The notes under the pieces were generated by a model. It did not search any database. It saw only the letters and a program-made list of their open reading frames with translations, and was not told the DNA's origin. Source: Dillenia suffruticosa (lineage: Eukaryota; Streptophyta; Magnoliopsida; Dilleniales; Dilleniaceae). Taken from it: 64,000 nucleotides of DNA. Positions 11,901 through 22,156 of this stretch are shown here, one piece after another. Position numbers and translations under genes: made by a program. Location of the stretch: assembly GCA_033439265.1 (NCBI GenBank), contig JAVTVX010000009.1, positions 11,125,109 to 11,189,108 on the forward strand, written 5' to 3'. Every line of letters starts with the position of its first letter. The stretch's first letter is position 1.

Positions 11901-13658
11901 CTAAAATGACACAAGAATAGAACTTGAAAACCCTAGATTTGTCTATAACTAGGGTTGCATCACATTTATATTATTATATACGCATCATATGATCTCTTAA
12001 GTGACACATATTCTACATTATGTTTATAGAGTCTCGTTGGTGATATTGAGGAGAGCATATTTTTTTGTGTGCCTCGAGGTTCGTGCCGGGAGTGGCGTAC
12101 CCTCCCGCATATTGTAAGTGAGATTTATTATATTATATATCCGATGCACAATATCATATTTTAAAATGTTTTCTGATGCAAGCATGATTTAATGAATATG
12201 TGATGTGAAATTGTGAATGAATTACGAAATGTTTTTTTATGAATTCATGGAGTGTCCACAAATATATTTTATATGATTATATATGCATCCAAACGAGTTC
12301 TAAAATATGAAACCATGCCATTGCATTTGATTTATACATGTTATATGAAATCATCATTGTGGAAATGATTGATATTGTTTGAGAAATGTGACATGACACG
12401 TGATTGATTTGATAATTATATTATATATGGGCCGAGCGTCCTGACATGTGATGAATGATAACTTTGTGATGGGTAAATCCCATTCCGTAGTTATGAAGGA
12501 TGTATGTGTAGGGTGATCCATATTTGTACCCGAGAAGTTTCTACGCAAGGTATCTCACATGATATCGAAAAATGTTAAATGTATTTTGATTCGACCCAGT
12601 ACTAGTCAGGTTGAACCCATAAGGGGGAGGGTTATGGTGCGCCGTAGTCTAGCATCTAATGAGGTCTGTCGCCAATGTCGGGGTATAGTGCTTTTCTAAC
12701 CTATTGCATACAAAACCTCCGATGCGCCTGTCATTGGTTGCAGTCGACCTTTGCCAGGACTAATTTTGGCATGCTCTATTCTTGTATAATTTGATGACAT
12801 GGATATATATATGTTTGAAATGTATGTGAAAAGAATGATTTACGTTAAATTGAAAATTATACATGATTTCTTACAATATATGGAATTATTGAGAACTTTA
12901 ACACTCCATTTTTCATCGACTCATTGAACACATGATATATATTCTCTCACTCACTAGGTATCTTCCTTGATACTCACCCCTCATTTCCTGTTATGTACAG
13001 AGAAAGCTATAGTGGGAAGCGTTGAGATTTATCAGTGCACAAGGCTTTTGGTTGGAGATCGAGACCAATTGTTTTGGTACTCAATATGATATTGGGAATG
13101 ATTTGCCAAATGAAATTGTATAATTATTTATTGGGGTTGTAGATAGACCATTGTGTATAAAAAGGGATGACTGTATGAAAATTTATGTACATTTTATTGA
13201 AACTCTAAATTCTATTTTATTACATTGAGGCATGAAATATAATATTGTGTATATTTACTTTGGAAAATGTGTCATATTCTAGAAGTGTCTTTTAGGTTCA
13301 TTCGGTGCCATCTCTAAATTATAGGAGGGGTAAATAATGACTATTCATGCCTTTGATGGGGGCATAGTAGTAGAGGTCCATGGCTAAAACTGATAGTGTT
13401 TTATGATAGCTTTATGTTGTCCTGGTTTATACAGGGTGGATTGATTGGTATTATATGAATGTGATTGATTTGTTGTGAGACTGTGTTGGCCCATTTATTT
13501 AAGTGGTTGGATGATTATTTGATATATAGGTTGATTGGTATATGGGAGACCTCTAAAATAATGGGAGAATTTGCTCAATTTTTTTTTATATAGAATATAG
13601 TGGGCATCCAGGGTAACAGTCGGTTACTCATGATCCCGGTTTAGGGTGTGACACTCAG
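8963..13658 (+). mobile_element. 4.7-kb solo LTR of a Tekay/Del-like element, nested in integrase
   Basis: The insert itself is 8968-13653, beginning TGTAACACCGACACTCGGTG and ending GGTTTAGGGTGTGACA. It is flanked by CTCTG (8963-8967) and CTCAG (13654-13658), a 5-bp target duplication with one mismatch. Removing it and one duplication rejoins the integrase reading MDFMEGLSE to SQGYDTIVVV. It has only one LTR start and one end and no gag or pol. It shares landmarks with the LTRs at 42781-46017 and 53649-57059: a GTACCCTCCCGCAT block (about 12097-12112), a CCTGTCATTGG block (about 12728), and TACTCACCCCTCAT (12970-12983). I read it as a solo LTR left by recombination. Confidence 0.75.
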
Positions 13659-14065
13659 AAAGCCCTTCCATAAAATCCATACTGATTTAGGCCCATGCTT
13701 GTGTTGGTATAAGTAAGGGTTGAAGCAAACCTGGATAAGCCACATATTTATGCATATTTCTTTGGCATGTATCACATTCCCTTACTTATTGAATAATATC
13801 TGCTCTCATCGAAGGCCAGAAGAAAACAGATTTAATCCTTTGTAGGGTACCATTCTGTCCTAAATGACCCCCATGGTAGGGTTGCGCATTTGCTTAATGA
13901 TCTTGGTTTTCAATTGAGAACCTTTTCCCACATATAATTTTCTTCTGAACTTAAGAAGTCCTTCTTGCAAAGTGAAATTTACATTGCTTTCTGGTTCAAT
14001 TGTCACCTGGGCTATCAAAGTCTGACAGTCTTTATCATCCTCATAAATCTAAATGATTTATTCTA
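13659..14065 (-). pseudogene. Integrase N-terminal half of the Reina-like pol
   Basis: On the minus strand, just upstream of the nested insertion, the sequence reads HLGQNGTLQRIKSVFFWP, then an in-frame stop, then RECDTCQRN (HHCC zinc-binding domain), followed by MDFMEGLSE. The core then continues on the far side of the insertion at 8962. Several stops are present. Confidence 0.75.
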
Positions 14066-14560
14066 ACCACTAAGGTCGGATTACAGAAGTAGCCATTAGC
14101 AAACACTCTTGTTGTTCTTCTGTCAGCATCTCCTTTCTTGATAAAGCATCAGCTACTTTATTATTAGAACCTCTTTTGTATTGTATTTTGTAGTCCAATC
14201 CCAGGAGCTTAGTAAGCCATTTATACTGTAAGGAGTTTGTAAGTCTTTGTTCCAGGAGATATTTAAGGCTTTGATGATCTGTTCTAATAATGAAATGGTA
14301 GCCTAGCAAATAGTGCCTCCATTTAGTAACAGCCATAACAATAGCTATTAACTCCTTCTCATATATGGACAATCCTTGGCTCTTAGCTCCCAAGGCTTTA
14401 CTTAAGTAAGCAATAGGTTGTCCTTCCTGCATAAGCACAGCTCCCCAACCTCTGGCACAAGCACCAGTTTCAAGTATGAAAGGTTTAGAAAAATCTGGTA
14501 ATCGCATGACATATGCAGAACACATTGCTGTCTTCAATTGCTGAAATGTTCTCTCAGCTT
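14066..14560 (-). pseudogene. RNase H domain of the Reina-like pol
   Basis: A 155-codon open minus-strand segment contains FILETGACARGWGAVLMQEG, AYLSKALGAK, YEKELIAIVMAV, WRHYLLGYHFIIRTDHQSLK and NKVADALSRK. These are the gypsy RNase H landmarks. The usual first catalytic Asp (normally in a LETDAS-type motif) reads Gly in LETGACARG, which would impair activity. This is the longest uninterrupted piece of this element. Confidence 0.85.
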
Positions 14561-15240
14561 CCTCACTCCATTTGAAACTGTCTTTTCCAAGAAGATCATT
14601 AAGAGCTTTGCTATGATCCCATAATCTTTAATAAACCTTCTGTAGTAGCCTGTTAAACCAAGAAACCTCTCAGATCCTTGACAGTAGTTGGAACAGGCCA
14701 TGACATTTTTTGGGGGTCCATTTTCACTCTTACATCTGTCACTATATGTCCTAGGTACTCTACTTGGGATTGGCCAAAAGAGCACTTAGATAGTTTAGTA
14801 TATGAGTGATGTTGTCTGAAAGCCAGAAGAACTACCTTATGATGTTGGATATGGGAATGCAAATGAGGACTGTAAAATGAGAATATCATCAAAGAAGACC
14901 AAGACAAATTTTCTGAGGTGAGGCTGAAACATCTGATTCATCAATGACTAAAAAGTAGCAAGTGCATTAATGAGATCAAAGGGCATTACCAAGAACTCGA
15001 CATGTTTATGGTGGGTCTGAAAAGCTGTCTTGGCAACATCCTTTGGTTTGACTCTGATTTGATGATAACCTACCCTCAAATCAATCTTAGAAAAGAACCT
15101 TGAATCATGTAATTCATCCAACAATTCATCAATATTTGGAATAGGATAATTATCTTTGATTGTGATATTGTTCAGCTGCCTGTAATCCATACAAAATCTC
15201 CATGAATTCTCTTTTTTCTTCATCAACACCACGGGGAAGC
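14561..15240 (-). pseudogene. Reverse transcriptase of the Reina-like pol
   Basis: Minus-strand segments in order are [36 protein letters not shown], then [15 protein letters not shown] with a stop. Next comes VLVFFDDIL, the FFDD form of the YxDD catalytic box, and after frame changes YLGHIVTD and FLGLTGYYRRFIKDYG. The family copies RNA into DNA. At least two frame changes and several stops break this copy. Confidence 0.85.
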
Positions 15241-15990
15241 AAATGGGCTGTTAATGCATCTGATAATCCCTTGACAAAGTATATCCTGAACTTGTCTCTC
15301 TATCTCAGCTTTTTGGGAATGGGGATATCTATACAGATGTAGCTTGAAGGGTTGAACTCCTTGTTTCAGAAGTATGGAGTGATCATGGGATCTTTTTGAA
15401 GTTAATGAAGTTGGTGTGGAAAAGACATCCTCGAACTGCTGCAAAAGAGCAGAAAGAGACTGACGCATTGGAGCTTGATGGTTTTTTATCGCTATGGTGA
15501 CGTTGTCACAACTCTGAAATTGTTATGTCCTGAACTTCTTAGTGTTCTTCCCACAAATCAGTTTCATTTTAGGATCTCTCACCATCCCTACTAGTACCAT
15601 CTCTCATTCCTCACTAGCCATCGCAGCTGTTTAAAATCAAAGGTTATGGGGCTGAAATTGTACATCCAGTCCACCCCGAATATGATGTCCCATTTTCTCA
15701 AAGTGATCACTTTAAGATCAAAGGAGAAGTGGTACCCTTGTATACTCCACTTCACTCCTCTAACTCTAGAGTTATGGATAACTGTGCTGCCATCTGCTAG
15801 TACTACCTGTAAAGGCTTATCCTCTTCTGGCTTCATTTTCACTCTTTCTGCTAGTACTTGATTGATAAAACTATTGGAGTTTCTTGTATCCATCAGTATG
15901 TTAACTACAACCCCCTTTAGAGTCCCTTGGAGTACTATGGTTTTTCTTTCCAAAGAGTAAAAAAAAAGCACAAAGAGATACATCAATTGT
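15241..15990 (-). pseudogene. Protease and linker of the Reina-like pol
   Basis: A 131-codon minus-strand segment (15986-15591) contains VNILMDTRNSNSFIN in the position of the retroviral-type aspartic protease motif (normally DSG or DTG), with Arg for the essential Gly. Further along it reads GVDWMYNFSPITFDFK, usual for gypsy proteases. The segment 15468-15223 carries the protease-RT linker ending in [13 protein letters not shown]. Confidence 0.75.
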
Positions 15991-17055
15991 ACCCCCCTTT
16001 CATATCATCCTGCTCCTTTACTTCATCACTAACTAACCCCTCTTCTTCTTCTGCCGTAATGATTACATTTAGGTGTTTGAACTTACATTGATGTTCGGAG
16101 CATATTTTTCACCACATTTAAAACAGAGGTTATTAACTCTGCAGTACTATAGTTCTTGTGGAGATACTCTTGGTGTGCTATTACCAGCACTAAGTATATT
16201 TGTGTTCTCGATCCTCTTTATCTCTTCACCAAGATCTCAGTTCTTATTTATATTGATCTTTCTATTTTTGGTGAACTCTAAGGACTGTTCTTGAAAGGAA
16301 GTAATTTCAAAGGCTTACAGTAAAGTAGTAGGTTTAAAGATCCTTAGTATGGGTTTAATTTCTTCCTTAACTCCACTAATAAAACTAGACACAAAATGGG
16401 TTTCTGTCAGTTTAGGATTTACCTGGAGTATGAGAGACCAGATCTACTCAAATTTCTCATGGTATTTAGACATAGATACTTGTTGTGATAGCTTATTAAA
16501 TTCTTCCACCACATTCCTAACTCCTTTTTCTTCAAACCTTTAGCAAAGTAGTTGAGTAAACTCTTCCCAATCCCCTTCTTTCTTGAATGATTTCACCCCA
16601 TGAAACCAGAATTTAGCCTTCCCTTGCAAGTACATTTCTACTGTCTCAACCCAATTGCAGTTTCCTACTTGATACGCTTTAAAGAATTTAAGGCACTTTC
16701 TAATCCATATATGAGGATTGTCTCCATCAAACATAGGAAGTTCAATCTTTGGTGGGTTTGGTAAATGACTCTTCCAACTAGTATCTTTCTTTGGTTGTTG
16801 TGTTCCTATCTCACATCTAAGTCTTCCTTTTGTTAGAGTTGGAAGGATTGGTGTTTTGGTTATTTGATCTCCCTGTGAATTTTCTTCCTTATCTTTGTTC
16901 ATCATTTGCATAATAGTATTAAATTTCTTGTCCATATCTGCAGCAAGAGCTTCTATTCGCTAGGATTGTGCATCCAATTTTCGCTCCAATTCAGTCTGCA
17001 TTTCTTGTTTCTTTAATTGTTCTTCAAGTGCTTTGAATTTGGTTCCTTCCGCCAT
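15991..17055 (-). pseudogene. Gag of the Reina-like element
   Basis: The likely start codon is at 17055 (minus), 26 bases inside the primer site, and opens a charged coiled-coil N-terminus (MAEGTKFKALEEQLKKQEMQ). A TAG stop follows at about residue 31. A 131-codon stretch, 16935-16540, holds the gag core with IELPMFDGDNPHIWIRKCLK and AKFWFHGVKSF. A zinc-knuckle remnant LCFKCGEKYAPN lies at about 16090-16130, where a one-base deletion breaks the CCHC box before its His and last Cys. Confidence 0.8.
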
Positions 17056-17080
17056 GGCTATGAATCATCCGAGGAAGGAC

Positions 17081-17094
17081 AACTCTGATATCAA
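17081..17094 (-). other. Primer binding site for initiator Met tRNA
   Basis: On the minus strand TTGATATCAGAGTT directly follows the LTR end (…AACA). The expected sequence TGGTATCAGAGC is matched with two changes. Confidence 0.75.
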
Positions 17095-17097
17095 ATT

Positions 17098-17504
17098 TGT
17101 TATGAATTTACTTCAGAATGTGCAAAGACCAAGCTGCAGTCAGTTAAGTTCAACTTAACAGTTTGCAGGAAGCTTGTCTTGGTTGAGTGAGTCTGAAGCT
17201 TCTGGTAACAATGGTGTGATGGATGGTAGTAGCAATGATTGAGAATGAAGGAGAATTAGAAGATTAAGGAGAGGAGTGAGCAAGGAGAGAGAGAGAGAGA
17301 GAGAATGAAGACTGAACAATAATACTTTCATATCTTTCCCGGTTGATACCAGATCCTTTTATTACAATATCAACGGTCTAACTAACTACCTAACTCCCTC
17401 AACTGACCACAACTAATTTTGGTTACTGCTAACTATCCTTGTTTGTCTCCTACTGCTAGCCGTTACATTGAAAAGAACTCCCGTTGGTAGCAATGCTAAC
17501 ATCA
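17098..17504 (-). repeat. 5' LTR of the Reina-like element
   Basis: Partner of 7562-7944. It carries a longer (GA)n stretch at about 17284-17304 than its twin. Its outer end TAACATCA is followed by the TCAAG duplication at 17505-17509. Confidence 0.85.
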
Positions 17505-17509
17505 TCAAG

Positions 17510-19352
17510 TTGTCTTGGGCCTGAAGTTGGCCCGAAGTTAAAAGTACCCATTTTGAGACTACTTACAATCAAGGGTTTGATCGGACGAATTCCCGGCCGT
17601 GGTCATGCCTAGTAGCATGCTAATAGCTTCCGGTCATCTCCCCCTAAACTCATCTTGGGCCTGGAGTTCAAAATTGGAGTCCAAGTTCATTCTTAAAACT
17701 AGTTGCAACGCATGCAAGTCTACTTGCAACACGGGTTGGCACGTTAACTATAGGTGTAAAGAAAACTTTTAATTAATTACATGATTCAATAAACTTGAGT
17801 AACCTTCACTTGTCCCACCCAAATGTCACTCATCTTCATATTGCATCCTCAAATCTTCTCAACTCATTTTTAAACACTTTCTGCCTTTTTTGGTTCTTTT
17901 CTGCAACTAATAAACCGTACTGAACATGTTGCTGGATTTGATCTTGAGAAAAGCTGAATTGATAGTTTTTTTTTCTACTCATAATGCGTGCTTATGGGGA
18001 CAAACTGCGTTTAACAGTTAATCGAGTTCCTTTTTTAAAGGTTAATTGATCCATCACATGCTTTGTCTGGCTTATCAATTAAAAATGGCAACAAGCAAAT
18101 AATTTTGTTGCAGAAATTCAGTGATTGAGAGAACCATCACAAATCATTGAAAGACAGAGAATATGATTTAAAATAATTCGGATTTTGCCTTTGCTGTAGT
18201 AACTTTCACTCAGCTTGGGTAGGCATATTGTCCCCTGATGCTTCATTTTCCACGATTTTGACGTAATCTGGACTAACTGGTTTTGGTTCTTGCTCTCAAT
18301 TTTTTTTTTTTTTTTTCCCGTCTTGGATAATATTTTATATTAAATAGTTTATTAAAAATATTATATATTAAAATAATTCAATAATTAATTTGATTTTAAA
18401 ATATTTAATTTAATTTAATTTAATTTAATTTTTATGTTTATATATTTGAAATACTAAATTTTGTATATAAATTTAATTTATTGTAATAGTTTCATAAAAT
18501 AATAGATAATTAAGCTTTCATTTTTTATTCATCTTTGTTGCTTTTTCTATTACGATCTTGTCATTGCTCTTTATGCATATGTCATTAAGATCTTTGTCAG
18601 ATGTACTGTTGGAGAGTTCATTTGAGACCCACAATTAAATTCTTTTTATTCAAACCTTTTCATCCTACCTTTTTTTAGTCATGCCTTTAAAACATATTTT
18701 ACATTCTTTATGGATCTAAAACAAAAAATTTTATTATTTTTATTATTTTTTTTTAATTTTTCTTTGTTGGCTTAACAAATAGGTTTGTACAAACATAATT
18801 TTCAAATTCAAACATTTTTCGTCATATCACAATGAATTTAAGAGATGATATTGAGAATATTATAAATTAAAATAAACTAATAAATTAATTTGATTTTAAA
18901 AATATTTAACTTTCTTTATTTTTATATTTACATATTTATAATAATATTTTTTTATATAATAATATGTTTTCTATATAAATATATCAATTTCATAATGTTA
19001 TATTATTTTTATACTGATTATATATTAAAATAATTAATAATTGATTTGATTTTAAAAATATTTGATTTGTTTATTCTTATATTTCCATATTTTTCTATAT
19101 TTGTAATTATGAATTTTTTTATATAAATCCTATCTATTTTAATAACTTAGTCAAATAGTAAATTATTAACATTTCATATGCTTCCATCCTCTATTTCTCT
19201 CACACCCACTTGATGAGGGGCATTCACGGTTGATGTTGCGAGAACAAAAGGCTCAGATCAATTCACATGTTCATGTTCTCTTATCCGTACAATGTCCTAG
19301 GTTTTGTCACATGAGATGGCATTTGACGTCAGTTTCATCCTATTGTTTAATC

Positions 19353-19393
<41 letters not shown>

Positions 19394-19627
19394 AGAAAAT
19401 TTAAGCATTCACCAAGTCATCATCAATGGACAGGTAAATAGAGTAAACAAACCAAAATCACCAGAATAGATAAGCCCTAATGCAAAAGGGATCAAGAGAA
19501 CCAGCTTAGAACTCTAAGAATCAACGGTACCTCCATTATTACTTCAGAATACACAAGGGATCAAGAGAACTTTTAACCCTAATACATATAATCCATAAGA
19601 GAACCCCATCATCTCCATTTCAATGGC
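17510..19627. other. Intergenic with an AT-rich interspersed repeat and a (GA)n tract
   Basis: No gene recognised. Three related AT-rich copies sharing TTAATTTGATTTTAAAA-type cores occur at about 18340-18500, 18855-18990 and 19015-19150. A (GA)n microsatellite lies at 19355-19390. The 3' untranslated region of the minus-strand PB1 gene probably occupies the last part, up to 19627, but no clear polyadenylation signal was seen. Confidence 0.55.
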
Positions 19628-22019
19628 CTAATTTTGTATTGCCTCCGATGATCTGATCTGTTGCTTCGTATTGTCGCTTGGCACCTGTCCGGTAGCTTCT
19701 GCCAACATTATTGGAGTCACCGGTGTCATGGCCTGGTACTGAGGCAGCAAGGAAGTGGTCTGGGCGGTCTGAGTATAGTACACTTGTTCATGACCAGGAT
19801 GGCCATATTCATAACCGTAGTTTGCATTCGATGAAGCAATGACAGATTGAACTGGATGCGGCAAATGAGTTAATACCACGTATGGCTGTTGAAATTGATT
19901 TGAAGGAACTTGGACCAATTGGGCGGTCGTTGCTCCAGCAGTTGCAGGTGCAGGTGCTAGTGAGATGGCTTTTGTGGGGTAAATTGGTTTATGGGAAGAG
20001 GGAATAACAAGAGCTGGATTTGGAGGTCCGCTTGAAGCAACGGAGGTGGAATCAGCTACGTTTGATTGGAGAGAGTAATTGTTAGGTTGGGCTTGTGCAA
20101 CGGGAAATATGTACATTTGTTGATCGATGTACGGATGAAGCTGTTGCTGCACTTGTGGATTATACATTTGGGAGAAAGATGACATTGGGACTTGTCCTGT
20201 TGGGTGTGGGATGTACTGGGTACTACTAGTGTTGGCTTGAAGGATTTGTTGCTGCTGATCCAGCTGAGGAGCTAAGAGATATCCAGGTTCTCGAAATTGT
20301 TGCATCTGGATTCGAGAACTGAAATCATGCGGGTCAACTGGGACTGGAGAGACTCTGGATCCAACTTGAAATTGGTCTTGGTAACATCCTTGCTTAGGTA
20401 GAGAATTTCCAGATGCAGCACTACAATCACTGAAATAGCAGGCCGGTGTTACTTGGACCAATCGAGATAGAGGCCCAACCCCCAACCCCCAACACCCAAC
20501 ACCCAACAAAAAAAGCAGTCACTGAATAATATGCATCCAGATTTCAACATAAATAGAAGGAAATGCACCTTTCTCTAAACAATATTTTGTATTTTCCGGG
20601 GGGGGGGTTGAGCTAAAAGAGAGTTTGTCCTCTGTATTTGTCCGAATCACAAAGAATTTACCCAATAGATTTTTTAAGTAATATAAAAACCGTCCTATGC
20701 ACGCAAAGTTGCCAAGTCTTCAGATAAAAGAAGTTAGGCCTACAAGACATCATTTATGTCCATGTTATTTGGCCCAAAACTCGTGTGGCTTAAAATGTTT
20801 CTTAAGCAACCATGTTAAAATTAGTGCTTCCATTAGTCTGTATGGTCCCTTGCAATATTTAAATAGGGCATTATACAGTAAATAATACAGCTTTGCTAAT
20901 ATAAATATGTTTTAAATTTAAAGTTAAGTAATTTCTGATCAAGGAACTAAAGAATTACCTAGCAACTGAATCCGGAGATGGCAGACTAAATACCCCACTG
21001 CACTTTTGGTGTACCTGCACTGGCTGCAGCGGAAGGGGCGGCTTCCTCCGAAACCCACCTCCACCCTTCTCCGATTTCTCATCATCAGAACCACAAACTC
21101 TATTCCCACCATTCGTGTTACCTCCAATCTCTGCGCTCACATTCCCACCAGCCTGCTTCTCATTCCCCAACACAATGAACTCATCCTCCTGTTTAGCCAA
21201 ATTCATTTGCCCCATCTGCTCCTCAACCCTTACTCGTATTGGCGCCAAATTCGTCATCACAGAAGGAGCAGAAGACGACGATTCAAACGAGGATGAATTC
21301 GTCTCGATCGCAGGTGAATCAGGCATGCACTGCACTTCCTGAGCTCCATTCTTCATCATCATCTTCCTCTGTTTTTCATCACTGTGATTAGTTTCCAAAT
21401 CGTGATTCTCATGAATACCCAGTAGAGTATCAATGGCTGCAGAGTCGGATAACCCTCTATGCAAAAACGCAGCATTATTCAAAGCATCTACAAACCATGT
21501 TTCGGATTTGGAGTCATCTAACAGATTCCCCATTGAAGTTGCAATCTCTGGTTTGACAGGAAAGAGAAAGAGGCGCAAGCGAGATGGTTTGGAGGAGGAG
21601 AGAGAGGAGACGGTATGATCGTGTTCTTCGATCATATTGTGAAGATCTTCATCGGTGGTTACGGAGATGAGAGAGTCGAGGTCTTCGTTGGGAAGTTGGT
21701 ATTTGAGAGTGAAGGGACGGTTGTTGAGGAGGTGGTGAGAGAGACGAGAGTAGAGAGAGGAGAGAGAGAGAGCTCTATCCACCACTACGATCCGGGTTTC
21801 TCCGCCGATGTAGGTCAGCGTTTTGGAGTGGGGGCGCGGGATTATGCGTCCGCCGTAGCTGCACATGAGGTGCAGTTTTCGTGGAAGGAATCCGTCGTCC
21901 ATGTCGGCGTTCACGGCGGATGTTGTGGGGGTGATGGTGGGGTGAGGAGTTGGTGAATCTAATGTATCTGGGTAGATTGGTTGGGCTCCAGTAGTCGTGC
22001 AGAGCGGTGGTGGATCCAT
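19628..22019 (-). CDS. PB1-domain (octicosapeptide/Phox/Bem1p) family protein
   Basis: The two-exon model has exon 1 at 22019-20959 (donor AG|GTAATT) and exon 2 at 20429-19628 (acceptor TTTCAG|T). It joins in frame through a Ser codon and gives 620 aa. The PB1 domain is at about residues 48-154: RKLHLMCSYGGRIIPRP opens the first strand with Lys49, and YQLPNEDLDSLISVTTDEDL at about 107-126 holds the acidic OPCA-like motif. Both a basic and an acidic face are therefore plausible for front-to-back PB1 pairing. The remaining two thirds is low complexity. Residues 155-350 are Ser/Glu/Gly-rich, and exon 2 is Gln/Pro/Tyr-rich (QLDQQQQILQ, YNPQVQQQLHPY), typical of the plant PB1 proteins of this type. 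Molecular function is not known; cytosolic or nuclear protein interaction is inferred. Exon 2 has an upstream open extension that is intron sequence. Confidence 0.9.
20430..20958 (-). other. Intron of the PB1-domain gene
   Basis: GT at 20958-20957 and AG at 20431-20430 on the minus strand bound a 529-bp AT-rich intron with several internal stops. Its phase (2) is preserved across the junction. A run of about nine G lies at about 20597-20607. Confidence 0.9.
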
Positions 22020-22156
22020 CTCTCTCTCTCTCTCTCTCTCTAGTTTTTGCTTTTGTTGTGTTTGATGATAAGCCAGAGAGAATCAATGGAATGGATTTTA
22101 GTTTATTGACGGCGGAGGGAGAGGACTTGGGGAGGGAGATTTTGGGTTTATAAAAG
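22020..22156 (-). promoter_or_regulatory. 5' leader with (GA)n and candidate TATA box of the PB1 gene
   Basis: Just upstream of the start codon the minus strand has a GAGAGA run (22020-22041 on plus as TCTCTC), common in plant 5' leaders and bound by GAGA-type factors in some genes. TATAAACCC on the minus strand (22144-22152) is a candidate TATA box about 130 bp above the start codon. Its use is inferred. Confidence 0.45.

Larger units (their letters stand above)
7562..17504 (-). mobile_element. Ty3/gypsy chromovirus (Reina-like), complete but interrupted
   Basis: Both LTRs (7562-7944 and 17098-17504), an initiator-Met primer site, gag-pol remains, a purine tract and a TCAAG target duplication (7557-7561 and 17505-17509) are present. 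Removing the nested LTR at 8968-13653 and one duplication leaves about 5.25 kb, the usual size for Reina-type elements, and LTRs of about 385-405 bp also fit that clade. The domain order on the minus strand is gag, protease, RT, RNase H, integrase, chromodomain tail. Stops and frameshifts throughout make it non-coding today. Lineage assignment is from memory of LTR size and the protein motifs. Confidence 0.85.

Noticed and set aside
20430..20509. Alternative start for the second PB1 exon at 20509 (MLGVGCWGLG…)
   Set aside because: This is intron sequence upstream of a clean TTTCAG acceptor, and the splice to exon 1 keeps frame.
21006..21956. Several plus-strand open frames of 61-113 codons
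   Set aside because: They are antisense shadows of PB1 exon 1, with no domains and no codon support.
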